From: Typhlomys cinereus
Taxonomy: Eukaryota; Chordata; Mammalia; Rodentia; Platacanthomyidae
NCBI GenBank assembly: GCA_023101885.1
Contig: JALPQD010000240.1
Location: 1,457,501 to 1,521,500, forward strand
Direction of reading: 5' to 3'
Length of the DNA: 64,000 nucleotides
Below the pieces are notes generated by a model, which was given only the letters and a program-made list of their open reading frames with translations, did no database searches and was not told the origin of the DNA. Numbering within the stretch: position 1 is the first letter of the stretch; each line of letters opens with the position of its first letter. Below are positions 23,161 to 34,206 of this stretch, in pieces. Position numbers and translations under genes: made by a program.

Positions 23161-24690
23161 ATTATTTCATCTTCTCATCTTTTAGTTTGAGGAAAATCAA
23201 GAAGGAGGCCAGAGGCCTGGGAAGGAAGGGAGACGAGGCAGAGACTGAAGATTCTTTTTCTGTGTGCTTCAGAGCTATCTGCCAAGAATCAGAACTAAGA
23301 ACTGGTAGTAGAGAAAGAGGGAGAAAAGAAAAGAGGAAAAAGAGGAAGGGAAGGAAGAGTGGAGGGGTACAAGATTGAACCTTGTTTCTACCAGCCTTCA
23401 GAGGTAACCTGGAATTAATATAATCTAGCCAGTAACAGTGGCTCACACCTGCAATCCTGCTATTCGAGACTGAATTCAAAGCCAATGTGGGAAATCTCAA
23501 GACTATGTCATAAAATATACAGTTTTTAATCTGAATATTTGGAGGAAAAATTGACTGCATTGGTTCATATGTTATGTTTGATTAGTGTTGAACTAGATTT
23601 TCTGGTTTGGAGAAAAAAAGAAAAACTTCTTCAGTGATTGTTTTGGTATTGAACTTGTAACTTTCGGCCAGCCCACTGTAAGGAAGATCTGGGAAAGATA
23701 TTTTTTGTGCTCATTTTTTAGTTCCCCTTTAATTGTTCATTAGAATGAGAATATATTCCAAATCAATACACTAAAAGATATGAAGTTACAGAGCATGCAT
23801 AAAATACAAAATAGCAATTTACAAACAGACAGTATTTTCATAACCAACATACTAAAACAACAAAAGAGCTACAAAAGAAAACCAAAATGACTGACTACAG
23901 CAATGTCTTCTATCCCCTGCATACCATGAGCACCCTGCAAAAGACAGCATTAGCTATGAGACATAATAACCTATGCAAGCCCACAGGTTCATTTTTCAGC
24001 TTTATTGATTTCTTAAATTGATGGTGGGCTGCATATCAGAAGACAGTTGTGGTGTTTATTACTCTACTTTGTATTTGCTATGTTTTACTTGAAAATGTCC
24101 TTCCCCTATGATTAGTAATTCACTAAATCTGAACTTTCCTAGCATCATTGAGCTGGTGACAGAGAAACATAGTTTGGGCTAAATGACCAAAGCAGCATTC
24201 ACAAGTTCATTGGCCATAGTCTCTCTGGTCCTGGAAGATGGAGCTCAGTGCTTAATGGTCAATGCTCTCCTCCAAGGGATGCTCCTTCCAAATGGCTTGA
24301 TTAGCCAGCCAGTAAAAATGACTGCTCTTCAGAGGCTCTTTCATTTCAAACTGAATTAAAAATTATATGCAGGCTGAAGTCTGCTCCTAAGGTTAGATAG
24401 GATAAGTAAGAAGGATAGTTCAAGGTAAGCAACCAGTAAAGTTCCTAGCTATCTATCCTTGTCTTATGATGAAAGCCTACATTTCTGTAGGTCAAACCAG
24501 AACTCCAAGCTGAAGTCAAATCAGATTGCTATTCTCTGGGGCAATTCCTAGATTTGAGGAATACAATTGTCTGAAGGGGACTGCATATCAGATAAAATAC
24601 ATGAAGCTCCAGTTATTTCTACCTTGTATATAGCAAGTCTGGCTTTTTATTATTGATTTCTCTTTCCAAATAAATATGCCAACAACCCAA
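23161..24690. other. Single-copy noncoding DNA
   Basis: Contains a purine-rich stretch (23310-23365) and a B1-like fragment (23420-23520). On the minus strand a 30-codon frame (about 24260-24350) is followed by a possible AATAAA site near 24000-24010. I regard it as chance without further evidence. Confidence 0.45.
23420..23520 (+). repeat. B1-like SINE fragment
   Basis: The words agtaacagtggctcacacct and gcaatcctgctattcgagac match the start of a B1 element. The remainder is strongly diverged. Confidence 0.6.
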
Positions 24691-25263
24691 TGAAAACATG
24701 AAGGTTGTGTTTGACAGTAAAGAACAATAATGAAGTTTTCTGTGTGGGACCTGGACCAGGGCAGACTCCCTGCTCCTCAGAATTCAACAGAGTCCAGAGA
24801 AAACCCAAGCAAAGCACTAGGGGATCGACACCATTCATCTGTAGTCCTCTAAAATCATCCCATCCCACAGGAGAGAATCTTCACATCCAGCTCTAAGATA
24901 AGTAAACCCTTTTTACCACCTTGTTCCTCTCAATTATTAGTCACTGTAGTTTAACATTTCCATATAGCCACCCAAAAACCCATACAACTTCAGGGACTAT
25001 ACCATTCACCCTTACATATCACCAAGTAAGTAAACCTAAAAAGTGCACTACCATACTAATCTTCATTCCCTGTCTAATAAACCTGACTTAAATGATGTAC
25101 TAACAGTCCAATAGCCTCATGTAGGAAATAGCACCACTAGGCAAGCATACCAAACTCCAAGGCAAACACTAGCAATAATTGCTCAAGTGTGGTAATAATG
25201 TCTAATTAAGTTCAGTCAAAAACACACAGAAACAAAAAGAAGGTCATAAGAAATAAAACAAAA

Positions 25264-26290
25264 ATGCCCAGGTCACAGTGCAAATCCATAAAACAAGACA
25301 ACAAACCTCCTACCAAAATAATTAACCCCATAATGATAGAATTCAACCAGAACAAACTCACAGAAAATAGACAAGAAAGCCATACCCAAGATAATGATTC
25401 TCAAAGCCTGATCTTTACTGTGATCAAAACAATGAAAGAGGAAATCCAGGAGGAGTTAAATAATTGCATCAACCACTTTGAACAGGAGCACAACAGGCAC
25501 TTGGAAGAGATAAGAAAAACAGTTGAAGAAACAAAAACAGACACAGAGTAGTTAAAACAACCTCAAGCAGAGTTTGAACTCCAACTAAAAGACAAGCTAG
25601 CTTAAACCCAGAACTCAACAGAGAGTCTTATCAACAGAACTAATGAAGCAGAAAATAGAATAGCAGAACTTGAAGACAAAGTGAAAGAACTAACATGCTC
25701 AATGGAAGAAGTTTTTAAAGCCAAAAAAGATACTTGAGAGGAATATTCAATAGTTATGGGACACCTTGAGGAATAAGCATGGGCATTCATGGAATAACAG
25801 AATAAGAATCCCAAAATACCACACCTGAGGAAATTTTTCAAATTTTCATAAAGGAAAACTTTCCTCATCTAAAGAAAGAGAGTCCCATCCAAATACAAGA
25901 GGCATTCCGCACCCCAAACAGATATGATCAAAGTAGAAACTTGCCACAGCAAATAATAGTCAAAACACTCCACATTCAAGACAAAAAAAAGGTGCTGAGA
26001 GCTTCAAGGGAAAAAAAACAAGTCACTTTTAAAGGTAAACCTATTACGATAACAAATGATTTTTCAATGGAAACAGTAAAAGCAAGAAGAACTTGGAAAG
26101 GCACACTTCAAGAATTGAATGAGCAAAAATGTCAACCCAGGCTGATATACCTGGCAAAACTATCAGTCATGATCTAGGATAAAAGAAATATTTTCCAGCA
26201 CAAAGACAATTTGAAGGCTTACATGACCACTAAGCCAGGCATTTAAAATGCTAGAAAAGATACTCAAGCTTGAAGAAAAGAGCAAACATA
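25264..26290 (+). pseudogene. L1 ORF1 remnant (plus-strand element)
   Basis: The first 95 codons (25264-25551) are open and include the glutamate-rich coiled-coil start. Relative to the younger ORF1 at 33322-32364 this copy has 38 extra N-terminal codons before the shared ENRQES/ENGQES point. A TAG follows, then more stops between 25600 and 25930, then an open stretch (25941-26177) matching the ORF1 C-terminal part (RASREKKQVTFKGKPI). In L1 this protein coats the RNA and acts as a chaperone; this copy cannot make it. Confidence 0.85.
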
Positions 26291-27270
26291 TCCAGGAGGA
26301 CAGAAGGCAAGTATAATACCACCAAAACCTATAAGCTAAATAATACACTTATGAAAGCCACTAAGCACAAACAATATCAGGAATTAAAAGTAATTTCTCC
26401 ATTATATCTCCAAATATCAATGGAATTAACTCACCAATCAAAAGACACAGATTACAAACTTGGATTAGAAATCACAACCCATCTATCTGTTGCCTTCAGA
26501 AAAACACATCTCACCACAAAAGATAGGTACATCCTAAAAGTAAAAGGCTGGTTGAAAATTCTTCAAACTAATGGAACCAGGAAACAAGCAGGGATAGCAA
26601 TTATGGAATCTGACAAAGTGGACTTCAAGCCAAAGAAAATCATAAGAGATACAGAAGGGTACTACATTTTAGTCACAGGAACAATTCACCAGGAAGACTT
26701 CACAATACTGAACATATATGCACCTAATATGTAAGCAAATGCTACAAATGTCTAAAAGAAGAAATAAATCCCCAATTGATAATACTCAGGGATTTCAATA
26801 CTGCACTGTTAACATGGGACAGATCAACAGGCCAAAAACTTAACAGAGACACATTGGAATTAAATCAAATCCTTACTGAAATGGACCTTAAAGATCTCTA
26901 TCAAACTTTCCATCCAAGCACCAAAAAATACAAATTTTTCTGAGCAGCACACGGAACTTTTTTCAAATAGACAACATACTAGGCCACAAAATGCATCTCC
27001 ACATACACATGAAAGTTGAAATTATAGCCTGTACCCCATCAGGCCATCATGGTCTAAAGCTTGACATCCCCAATACAACAAACAGCAGAAAATTCACTAA
27101 CTCTTGGAAACTAAACACTATAGTGCTGAATGAGATTTGGGTTCAGAAAGAAATAAAAAAGGAAATTCAAGATTTCCTAAAAACGAATGATAATGAATAT
27201 ACAACATATCAAAATCTCTGGGACACAATGAAAGCTGTTGTAAGACGTAAGTTTATAGCTCTTAAAGCCT

Positions 27271-27280
27271 ATATATATAC

Positions 27281-27313
<33 letters not shown>

Positions 27314-27316
27314 TAA
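27271..27316. repeat. (TA)n expansion inside L1 ORF2
   Basis: About twenty TA/ATAC dinucleotides replace the expected ORF2 sequence at the point where the younger copy reads [11 protein letters not shown]. This is a local microsatellite expansion after the element died. Confidence 0.9.
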
Positions 27317-27465
27317 ACATCACAATAAATAACAAAGCAGCTTAAAGCTTTAGAGACACAAGAGCAATCCAATCCCAAAAGCAGTAAAAGAGATGAGATA
27401 AGCAAAATCAGGGAAATATCTGAAATTGAGATAAGGAAAATGATACAACCATTGGAACATGATTT

Positions 27466-28558
27466 TTTTTTTTATTTTCACTCATACAGACTTAACAGGT
27501 ACACCTGTCCCCTCCCTCCCTCCGACCTCCCACCGCCCTATGCCCCCCTCCCCTCCCCCTTCCTCCCCATCCCCCAGTGCCTCACCCTCCCATTCCGGGA
27601 ACATCCTTAATGATGCTCCTCCTCTCTGATGACGTGCAAGGACCCAGTGGCATTTCCCTGAACCCTTTCCTGTGTTCCCCTTAAGCATAGGAACACTACT
27701 GTGTCTGTCAATCCCTTGCCTCCAAGGATCCTAGTGACTTTAGTCCATGCTAGACTTTATGAGGTCGATAGTGTGTTGGACATTGCGCTGGGCATGCAAT
27801 GTCCAATTATGATTGCTTCGGCCCTAACTTGTGTGGAGTATCTTGCAAATCATTGCCCCTCCCATCCTTTTGCTCTTACACTCTTACCGCGCCCTCTTCC
27901 ACAAATGTCCCTGAGCTTCAGGATAGGGAGAGATTAGTCTGGCCTAGTTCTAGGTGGTTGATATAGAGTCTCTGAAGTTCTGGATACTGGTTCGTTGATT
28001 TTCTTTTGCAGTTTTGTTGCTCCTGCAATGCCCTTCACTCCATCGTGATGGGCACTGTATGTCACCCCCTGGCCAGAGACAGAAAGCTGTTAAACTGGAG
28101 TCTTATTATAAGAGCACATTCAAGGATAGATGTAATACTTATACCCAAAAGTGGAATCACAGGGTCATATGGCATTTGGCAATGGGAGGGGTCAATCACC
28201 CATTTGCAAAATGGTTACTTTTTAATCTGCCAGACTATATGCCCTCTCCTTCTGGTGAGTTCATACCCCCTTGGTTGTAAATGATCAGGAACGAATGTCT
28301 GTGAACTTAACTAGGTGTCACATTACTTTCTTGCAGTCCTTGATGGAGGCCTATTTTCTCTACTGTAACATGGTCACTTCTCTCCTTGTTTCTGGTGTGG
28401 CCCTCCAACCCCATCCCTTCTGTTCATAATCCTTGCAATTACTGTAGGTAATACATAGATTTACCTATGAGTGTCTCAAGATGGGCTGGGTGGGTTTGGT
28501 ATTAGGAGCCAACTATTAGGGAGTACATACGGCGCTTAATTTTCTGGGTATGGGATAC
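27466..28558 (-). mobile_element. Young L1: 3'UTR and poly(A) end
   Basis: The T-run from 27463 (shared with the target duplication) to 27473 is the poly(A) tail seen in reverse. The C-rich block 27508-27585 is the polypurine tract that is typical of L1 3'UTRs. The rest matches the 3'UTRs at 4543-5609 and 33416-34020. Between 28138 and 28177 the expected words (aaaagtaggaaaccgcagtg) are replaced by a copy of an ORF2 segment. Confidence 0.95.
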
Positions 28559-31500
28559 TTAACTTAATATAATTGTTTCTAATGACATCCATTTCCCGAC
28601 AAATTCCAGTAATTCATCATTTTTGATGGCTGAGTAGTACTCCATTTTATAGATGTACCACTGTTTCCTTATGTACTCGTCAACTGTTGGACGTTTGGGT
28701 TGATTCCATGTCTTTGCTATTGTAAACAGTGCTGCTATAAACATGGTCATGCTTGTGCTATCGAGGTGAACCTCTGCTGTATGGGGGGTTATACCCAAAA
28801 GTGGAATCGCAGGGGCATATGGCATTTCAATCTTTAATTTCTTTAAGAATCTCCAGATGGCTCGCCAGAGTGGCTGTATGAGCCTGCACTCCCACCAGCA
28901 ATGTAGGAGAGTTCCCCTCTCTCCACATCCTCTCCAGCATTCGTTGTTGTTTGTATTGTGGATTTTTGCCATCCTGACCGGGGTGAGATGATATCTCAGG
29001 GAAGTATTGATTTGCATTTTCCTGATGGCTAAAGAAATGGAGCATTTTTAAAAATATTTGTTAGACATTTTAATTTCATCCCTGGTAAAATTTCTTTTAA
29101 GTTCCAGGGCCCATTTTTTAATTGGGCCATTGGTTTCCTTGGTGTTTAGTTTTCTAAGTTCTTTGTGCACTCTGGACAGTAGAGGTCTATCAGGTATGTG
29201 GTTAGTGAAGATTTTCTCCCATTCTGTGGGTTGCCTTTGAGCTCGTGTTACAATCTCTTTATCTGAACAGAAGCTCTTTAATTTCACAAGATCCCAGCTG
29301 TTGAGAGTTGGTAGCAGTGACTGTGCCATTGGATGTCTGTTTAGGAAATGTTGGCCTAGCCCAATCAGCTCGAGGGAGTTCCCTATCCTTTCAACTATGG
29401 TTTTTATAGTCTCTGGCCTTATATCAATGTCCTTGATCCATTCGGAATTAAGTCTTGTACATGGTGACAAGTATGGGTCCAGCTTTAATCTTCTGCATGT
29501 GGAGATCCAGTTTTGCCATCAACATTTGTTGAAGATGCTGTTCTTTTTCCATTGGATTCTTTGGGCCCCTTTGTCAAAGACCAAATGGCTATAATTTTGT
29601 GGGCTTATATCTGGGTCTTCAATCCTTATCCATTGATCTGTGTGTCTATTTTGGAGCCAGTACCAGGCTGTTTTTATAACTATGGATTTGTAATATAGAC
29701 TAAGGTTCGGTATGGTAATGCCTCCAGCAGTGTTTTTGTTACTCAGGATTGTCTTTGCTATCCTGGGTCTTTTGTGCCTCCATATGAATTTTGACATTGT
29801 TTGGTCAACTTCTTTAAAGAATTGTTTTGGGATTTTAATTGGTATAGCATTGAATTTGTATATTGCCTTTGGTAGGATGGTCATTTTTACGATGTTGATT
29901 CTGCCAATCCAGGAACAAGGGAGGTCTTTCCATCTTCTGGTGTCTTCTGCTATTTCTTTCTTTAGGGTTTTAAAGTTTTCATTGTAAAGATCTTTTACCT
30001 CCTTGGTTAGGTTTATACCAAGGTATTTCATTTTTTTAGGGGCTATAGTAAATGAGTTTGTTTCTCTCAAGGCTTTTTCACTTCTTTCATTATGGGCATA
30101 TAGGAAGGCCTCTGATTTTTGCACATTTATTTTGTATCCTGCCACCCTGCTGAACTTCTCAATTAATTCCAGGAGCTTCCTGGTGGAGTTTTTGGGATCA
30201 CTTAGGTATAAGATCGTGTCATCTGCAAATAGGGATAGCTTGACTTCTTCCTTGCTGATTTGAATCCCTCTTATGTCCCTTTCTTATCTTATGGCTTCAA
30301 CTAAGACTTCAAGTACTATATTGCATGAAAGTGGTGAGAGTGGACAGCCTTGTCTAGTTCCTGATCGAAGTGGGAATGCTTCCAATTGTTCCCCATTGAG
30401 CATAATCCTTGCTGTGGGCTTGTTGTAGACAGCTTTTATTATATTGATAAAGGTTCCTTCCATTCCTACTGTCTCTAGCGTTTTGATCATAAAAGGCTGT
30501 TGGATCTTGTCAAAAGCTTTTTCTGCATCTATCGAGAGTATCATGTGGTCTTGGACTTTGGATTGGTTTACATGATGAATTACATTTATTGATTTGCATA
30601 TGTTGAACCAACCTTGTGTGCCAGGGATGAAGCCTACTTGTCCCCATGAATAATCTTTTTAATATGTTTTTGAATCCGATTTGCTAAAACTTTGTTGAGA
30701 ATCTTTGCGTCTGTGTACGTCAGGGAGATCGGCCTATAGTTTTCTTTTTTAAGTGAGTCTTTATTAGGTTTTGGGATTAAAACGATATTAGCTTTATAGA
30801 AGGAATTTGGTAGTGTTCCTTCCTTTGCTATTTAATGGAACAGTTTAAGGAGTATTGGTATTATTAACTCTTTAAATGTCTGGTAGAACTCTGTGCTGAA
30901 TCCATCTGGTCCAGTACATTTTTTGGTGGGAAGATTTGAGATTACTTCTTCAATTTCCTTATATGTTATAGGACTATTTAGATAATTCACAACTTTCTGA
31001 TTCAATTTAGGTAAGTTGTGTTTACTTAGAAATTCATCCATCTCTTTTGTGTTGTCAAACTTCACAGAGTATAAGTTTTTGAAATATGATGTTATAATTC
31101 TCTGGATTTCTTCGGTATCAGTAGTGATAACTCCATGTTCATTTCTGATTTTGTTAATTTCGGTTTTCTCTCTCTTGCTTTTGGTTAATTTAGCTAGAGG
31201 TGTATCAATCTTATTGATTTTTTCAAAGAACCAGCTTTTTGACTGGTTGATTTTTTCTATCGTTTTCTTAGTCTCGATTTCAGATATTTCTCCCCTTATT
31301 TTGCTAATCTCCTCTCTTCTACTAATTTTGGGATCAGATTGCTCTAGTTTCTCTAAAGCTTTAAGCTGCATTGTTAAGTTGTTTATTTCTGATGTTTCCA
31401 TTTTTTTGATGTAGGCATTAAGAGCTATGAACTTACCTCTGAGATCAGCTTTCATTGTGTCCCAGAGATTTTGGTAAGTTGTATTTTCGTTATCATTCAC

Positions 31501-32322
31501 TTTCAGGAAATCTTGAATTTCCTTTTTAATTTCTTCCTGAATCCAGTTCTCATTCAGCATCATAGTGTTAAGTTTCCAGGAGTTAGTGTATTTTCTCTTG
31601 TTTGATGTGTTGTGGATGTTCAGCTTTAGGCCGTGGTGGTCTGATAGGGCACAGGTTAGAATTTCAACTTTTTTGTATATGTGTAGATTCGTTTTGTGAC
31701 CCAATATATGATCTATTTTGGAGAAAGTTCCGTGTGCTGCTGAGAAAAATGTGTATTCTTTGGTATGTGGGTGAAAAGTTCGATAGAGATCTGTAAGGTC
31801 CATTTCTTTAAGGGTTTGATTAAGTTCCAAAGTGTCTCTGTTAAGCTTTTGACCTGTTGATCTATCCCATGTTGAGAGGGCGGTGTTGAAGTCCCCAAGA
31901 ATAGTTTGGGGGTTGATTTCTTGCTTTAGACGCTGTAGGGTTTTCTTAATGAATGTGGAGGGGCCCGTATTGGGTGCATATATGTTCAGTATTGTGAAGT
32001 CTTCCTGGTGAATTGTACCTTTGACTAAAATGTAGTATCCATCCGTGTCTCTTATCATTTTCTTTGGTTTGAAGTCCGCTTTGTCTGATAGCATAATGGC
32101 TACCCCTGCCTGTTTTCTGCTTCCATTTGCTTGTAGAATTGTTGACCAGCCTTTTATTTTTAGAGCGTGCCTATCTTTTGTGGTGAGATGGGTTTCCTGA
32201 AGGCAGCAGATTGATGGATTGTGATTTTTAATCCAAGTTTGTAATCTGTGTCTCTTGATCGGTGAATTAATTCCATTAACATTTAGTGTTATAATGGAGA
32301 AACTATTGTTAATTCCAGACAT
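28559..32322 (-). pseudogene. L1 ORF2 (endonuclease / reverse transcriptase), disabled
   Basis: LINE-1 ORF2 nicks target DNA and reverse-transcribes L1 RNA there. The start at 32322 (MSGINNSF) gives about 1,254 codons, the usual family length. The N-terminal apurinic-like endonuclease shows [26 protein letters not shown] and SKIDHILG. The reverse transcriptase shows the FADD box at 30218-30229. The C-terminal cysteine-rich part shows [17 protein letters not shown]. Breaks: TAA at 30832-30834, a one-base frameshift near 30640, TAA at 30284-30286, TGA at 29519-29521 and TAA at 29048-29050. Otherwise the frame is kept, so decay is modest. It cannot encode the full protein. Confidence 0.96.
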
Positions 32323-32363
32323 TTATTATGTTTAGTAGCTTTTATATGTATATTGCTTCGCTT

Positions 32364-33322
32364 TTAATGGTGTTGTACTTGCCTTCTGTTCTCCTTGATA
32401 TGCCTATTTTTTTCTTCACACTTGAGTATCATTTCTAGCATTTTTTGAAGGCCTGGTTTGGTGGACATGTATCCCTTCAAGTTGTCTTTGTGCTGGAAGA
32501 TTTTTCTTTCTCCCTCGATCATGACGGATAGTTTTGCAGGGTAAATCAGCCTGGGTTGACATTTTTGCTCATTCAATACTTGAAGTATGTCTCTCCAAGC
32601 TCTTTTTGCTTTTACTGTTTCGACTGAGAAGTCATTTGTTATTTTAATAGGTTTACCTTTAAAAGTGACTTGTTTTTTCTCCCTTGAAGCTCTCAGCACC
32701 AGTTCTTTATGTTGAATGTGGAGTGTTTTAGCTATTATTTGCCGTGGCATGCTTCTATTTTGGTCGTATCTGTTTGGGGTGCGGAATGCCTCTTGTATAT
32801 GGATGGGCCTCTCTTTTTTTAGGTGAGGGAAGTTTTCCTTGATGATCGTTTGAAAAATTTCCTCAGGGGTGGTATTTTGAGATTCTTGCTCTGGTATTCC
32901 ATTTTAGGCTTCTTCAGGGTGTCCCATATCTCTTGGATATTTCTCTCAAGTATCTTTTTGGCTTTAACAACCTCTTCCATTGAGCTGGTTAGTACTCCCA
33001 CTTTATCTTCAAGGTCTGAGATTCTGTTTTCTGCTTCGTTAGTTCTGTTGATAAGACTCTCTGTGGAGTTCTGGGTTGAAGATAACTTGTCTTGTAGCTC
33101 AGTTTTAAACTCTGCTTGAGTCTGTTTTAACTGCTCTATGCCAGTTTTTGTTTCTTGCATTGTTTTTCTCAACTCCTCCAAGTGTCTGTTGTGTTCCTCT
33201 TCAAACCGATTGATTCGATTATGTAATTCCTTCCGGATTTCCTCTTTCATAGTATCGAACATGGTAATGATCATATTTTGAAAGTCGTTATCCTGGGTCA
33301 GGCTTTCTTGGCCATTTTCCAT
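32364..33322 (-). pseudogene. L1 ORF1 (RNA-binding coiled-coil protein), frameshifted
   Basis: ORF1p trimerises through a coiled coil and binds L1 RNA. The start at 33322 (MENGQESL) opens 167 codons of charged coiled coil (for example KEEIRKELHNRINRFEEEHN). Near 32900 the frame shifts by one base; the continuation reads ESQNTTPEEIFQTIIKENFP and then the RNA-binding C-terminus (RASREKKQVTFKGKPI) to the stop at 32364. About 320 codons in total, close to family size. It lies 41 bp upstream of ORF2, the usual spacing. Confidence 0.93.
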
Positions 33323-33415
33323 GGGTTTGTTCTGGTTGGAATCTAGGTCTCAGGATGAGGCCCGGCTGGACCGCGCGCGTGCGTCGGGACCGGAGGAGCG
33401 GGGTGGGGAAGGGAG
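33323..33415 (-). promoter_or_regulatory. Short CpG-rich 5'UTR remnant of the minus-strand L1
   Basis: Only about 93 bp precede ORF1. It is rich in CpG (about nine in 33360-33400: ccgcgcgcgtgcgtcgggac, then cggaggagcg). L1 5'UTRs normally run several hundred bases and carry the internal RNA polymerase II promoter, so this one is truncated. At 33415/33416 it joins a fragment of another L1 3'UTR. Confidence 0.8.
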
Positions 33416-34193
33416 GCTCTTACAATCTTACCGCCCCCTCTTCTGCAAATTTTCCTGAGCTTCAGGATGGGGAGAGATTAGGCTGGCCTAGTTCTAGGTG
33501 GTTGATGTAGATTCTCTAAAGTTCTGGATTATGGTTTGTTGATTTTTTTTTCAGTTTTGCTGCTCCTGCAATGCCCTTCATTCTATCCTGATGGGTATTG
33601 GATGTCACCCCCTGGCCAGAGATAAAAAGCTGCTAAACTAGAGTCTTGTTGTAAGAGTATCTTCAAAGGTAGATGTAATAAAAGTAGGAAACCGCAGTGA
33701 GGGAGGGGTCAGTCACCCATTTGCAAAATGGTGACTTTTTATCTGCCAGCTTATATGCCCTCCCCTTCTGGTGAGATCATACCCCATCATTTGCAAATGA
33801 TCAGGAAGGAAAGTCTGTGAACTTAACCAGATGTCTCATTACTTACTTGCAGTCCTTGATGGTGGCCTATTTTCTGTATTGTAACATGGTCCCCTCTCTC
33901 CTTGTTTCTGGTGTGGCCCTCCTACCCCATCCCTCCTGTTCACAATCCTTGCAATTACTATAGGTATTACAGAGATTTATCCTTGAGTGTCTCTAAGTGG
34001 GTTTGGTACTAATAGCCACCTATTAGGGAGTACATACGGCACTTAATTGTCAATTTTCCGTGTCTGGGATACTTCACTCAATATAATTGTTTCTAATTCC
34101 ATCCATTTCCCAGCAAATTCCATTAATTCATCATTTTTGATGGCTGAGTAGTACTCCATTATATAGATGTACCACATTTTCCTTATCCACTCG
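33416..34193 (-). mobile_element. Second L1 fragment (end of ORF2 plus most of 3'UTR) joined to the 5' end of the young L1
   Basis: Read on the minus strand it starts in the last ~50 codons of ORF2 ([20 protein letters not shown]), continues through the 3'UTR and stops at gtaagagc, about 390 bp short of the normal 3' end and with no poly(A). It carries aaaagtaggaaaccgcagtg and other variants shared with the copy at 4348-5609 rather than with the L1 it is fused to. Its outer edge meets the right copy of the 13-bp target duplication (34194-34206). Confidence 0.9.
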
Positions 34194-34206
34194 TGGAACA
34201 TGATTT

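Larger units (their letters stand above)
24700..27465 (+). mobile_element. Old L1, 5' half (split by the minus-strand L1)
   Basis: This is the 5' half of a decayed plus-strand LINE-1. A 5'UTR-like region runs to about 25263, though its left boundary is uncertain. ORF1 remnants (25264-26290) keep the coiled-coil part and the C-terminal RNA-binding part but hold several stops and frame changes. ORF2 remnants (from about 26380) keep endonuclease words, then lose frame, with a (TA)n expansion at 27271-27316. It breaks at 27465 and resumes at 34207, the two sides sharing a 13-bp target duplication. Confidence 0.9.

Noticed and set aside
23990..24350. 30-codon minus-strand frame followed by AATAAA as a possible terminal exon
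   Set aside because: Too short, no recognised protein and no clear splice acceptor; chance is more likely.
29301..30263. Plus-strand frames of 86-97 codons across the minus-strand L1
   Set aside because: Antisense shadows of ORF2; they align with no protein and disappear in the plus-strand L1.
31016..31414. 132-codon hydrophobic plus-strand frame
   Set aside because: Antisense of lysine- and glutamate-rich ORF2 codons, which gives Leu/Phe/Ile-rich false membrane proteins.
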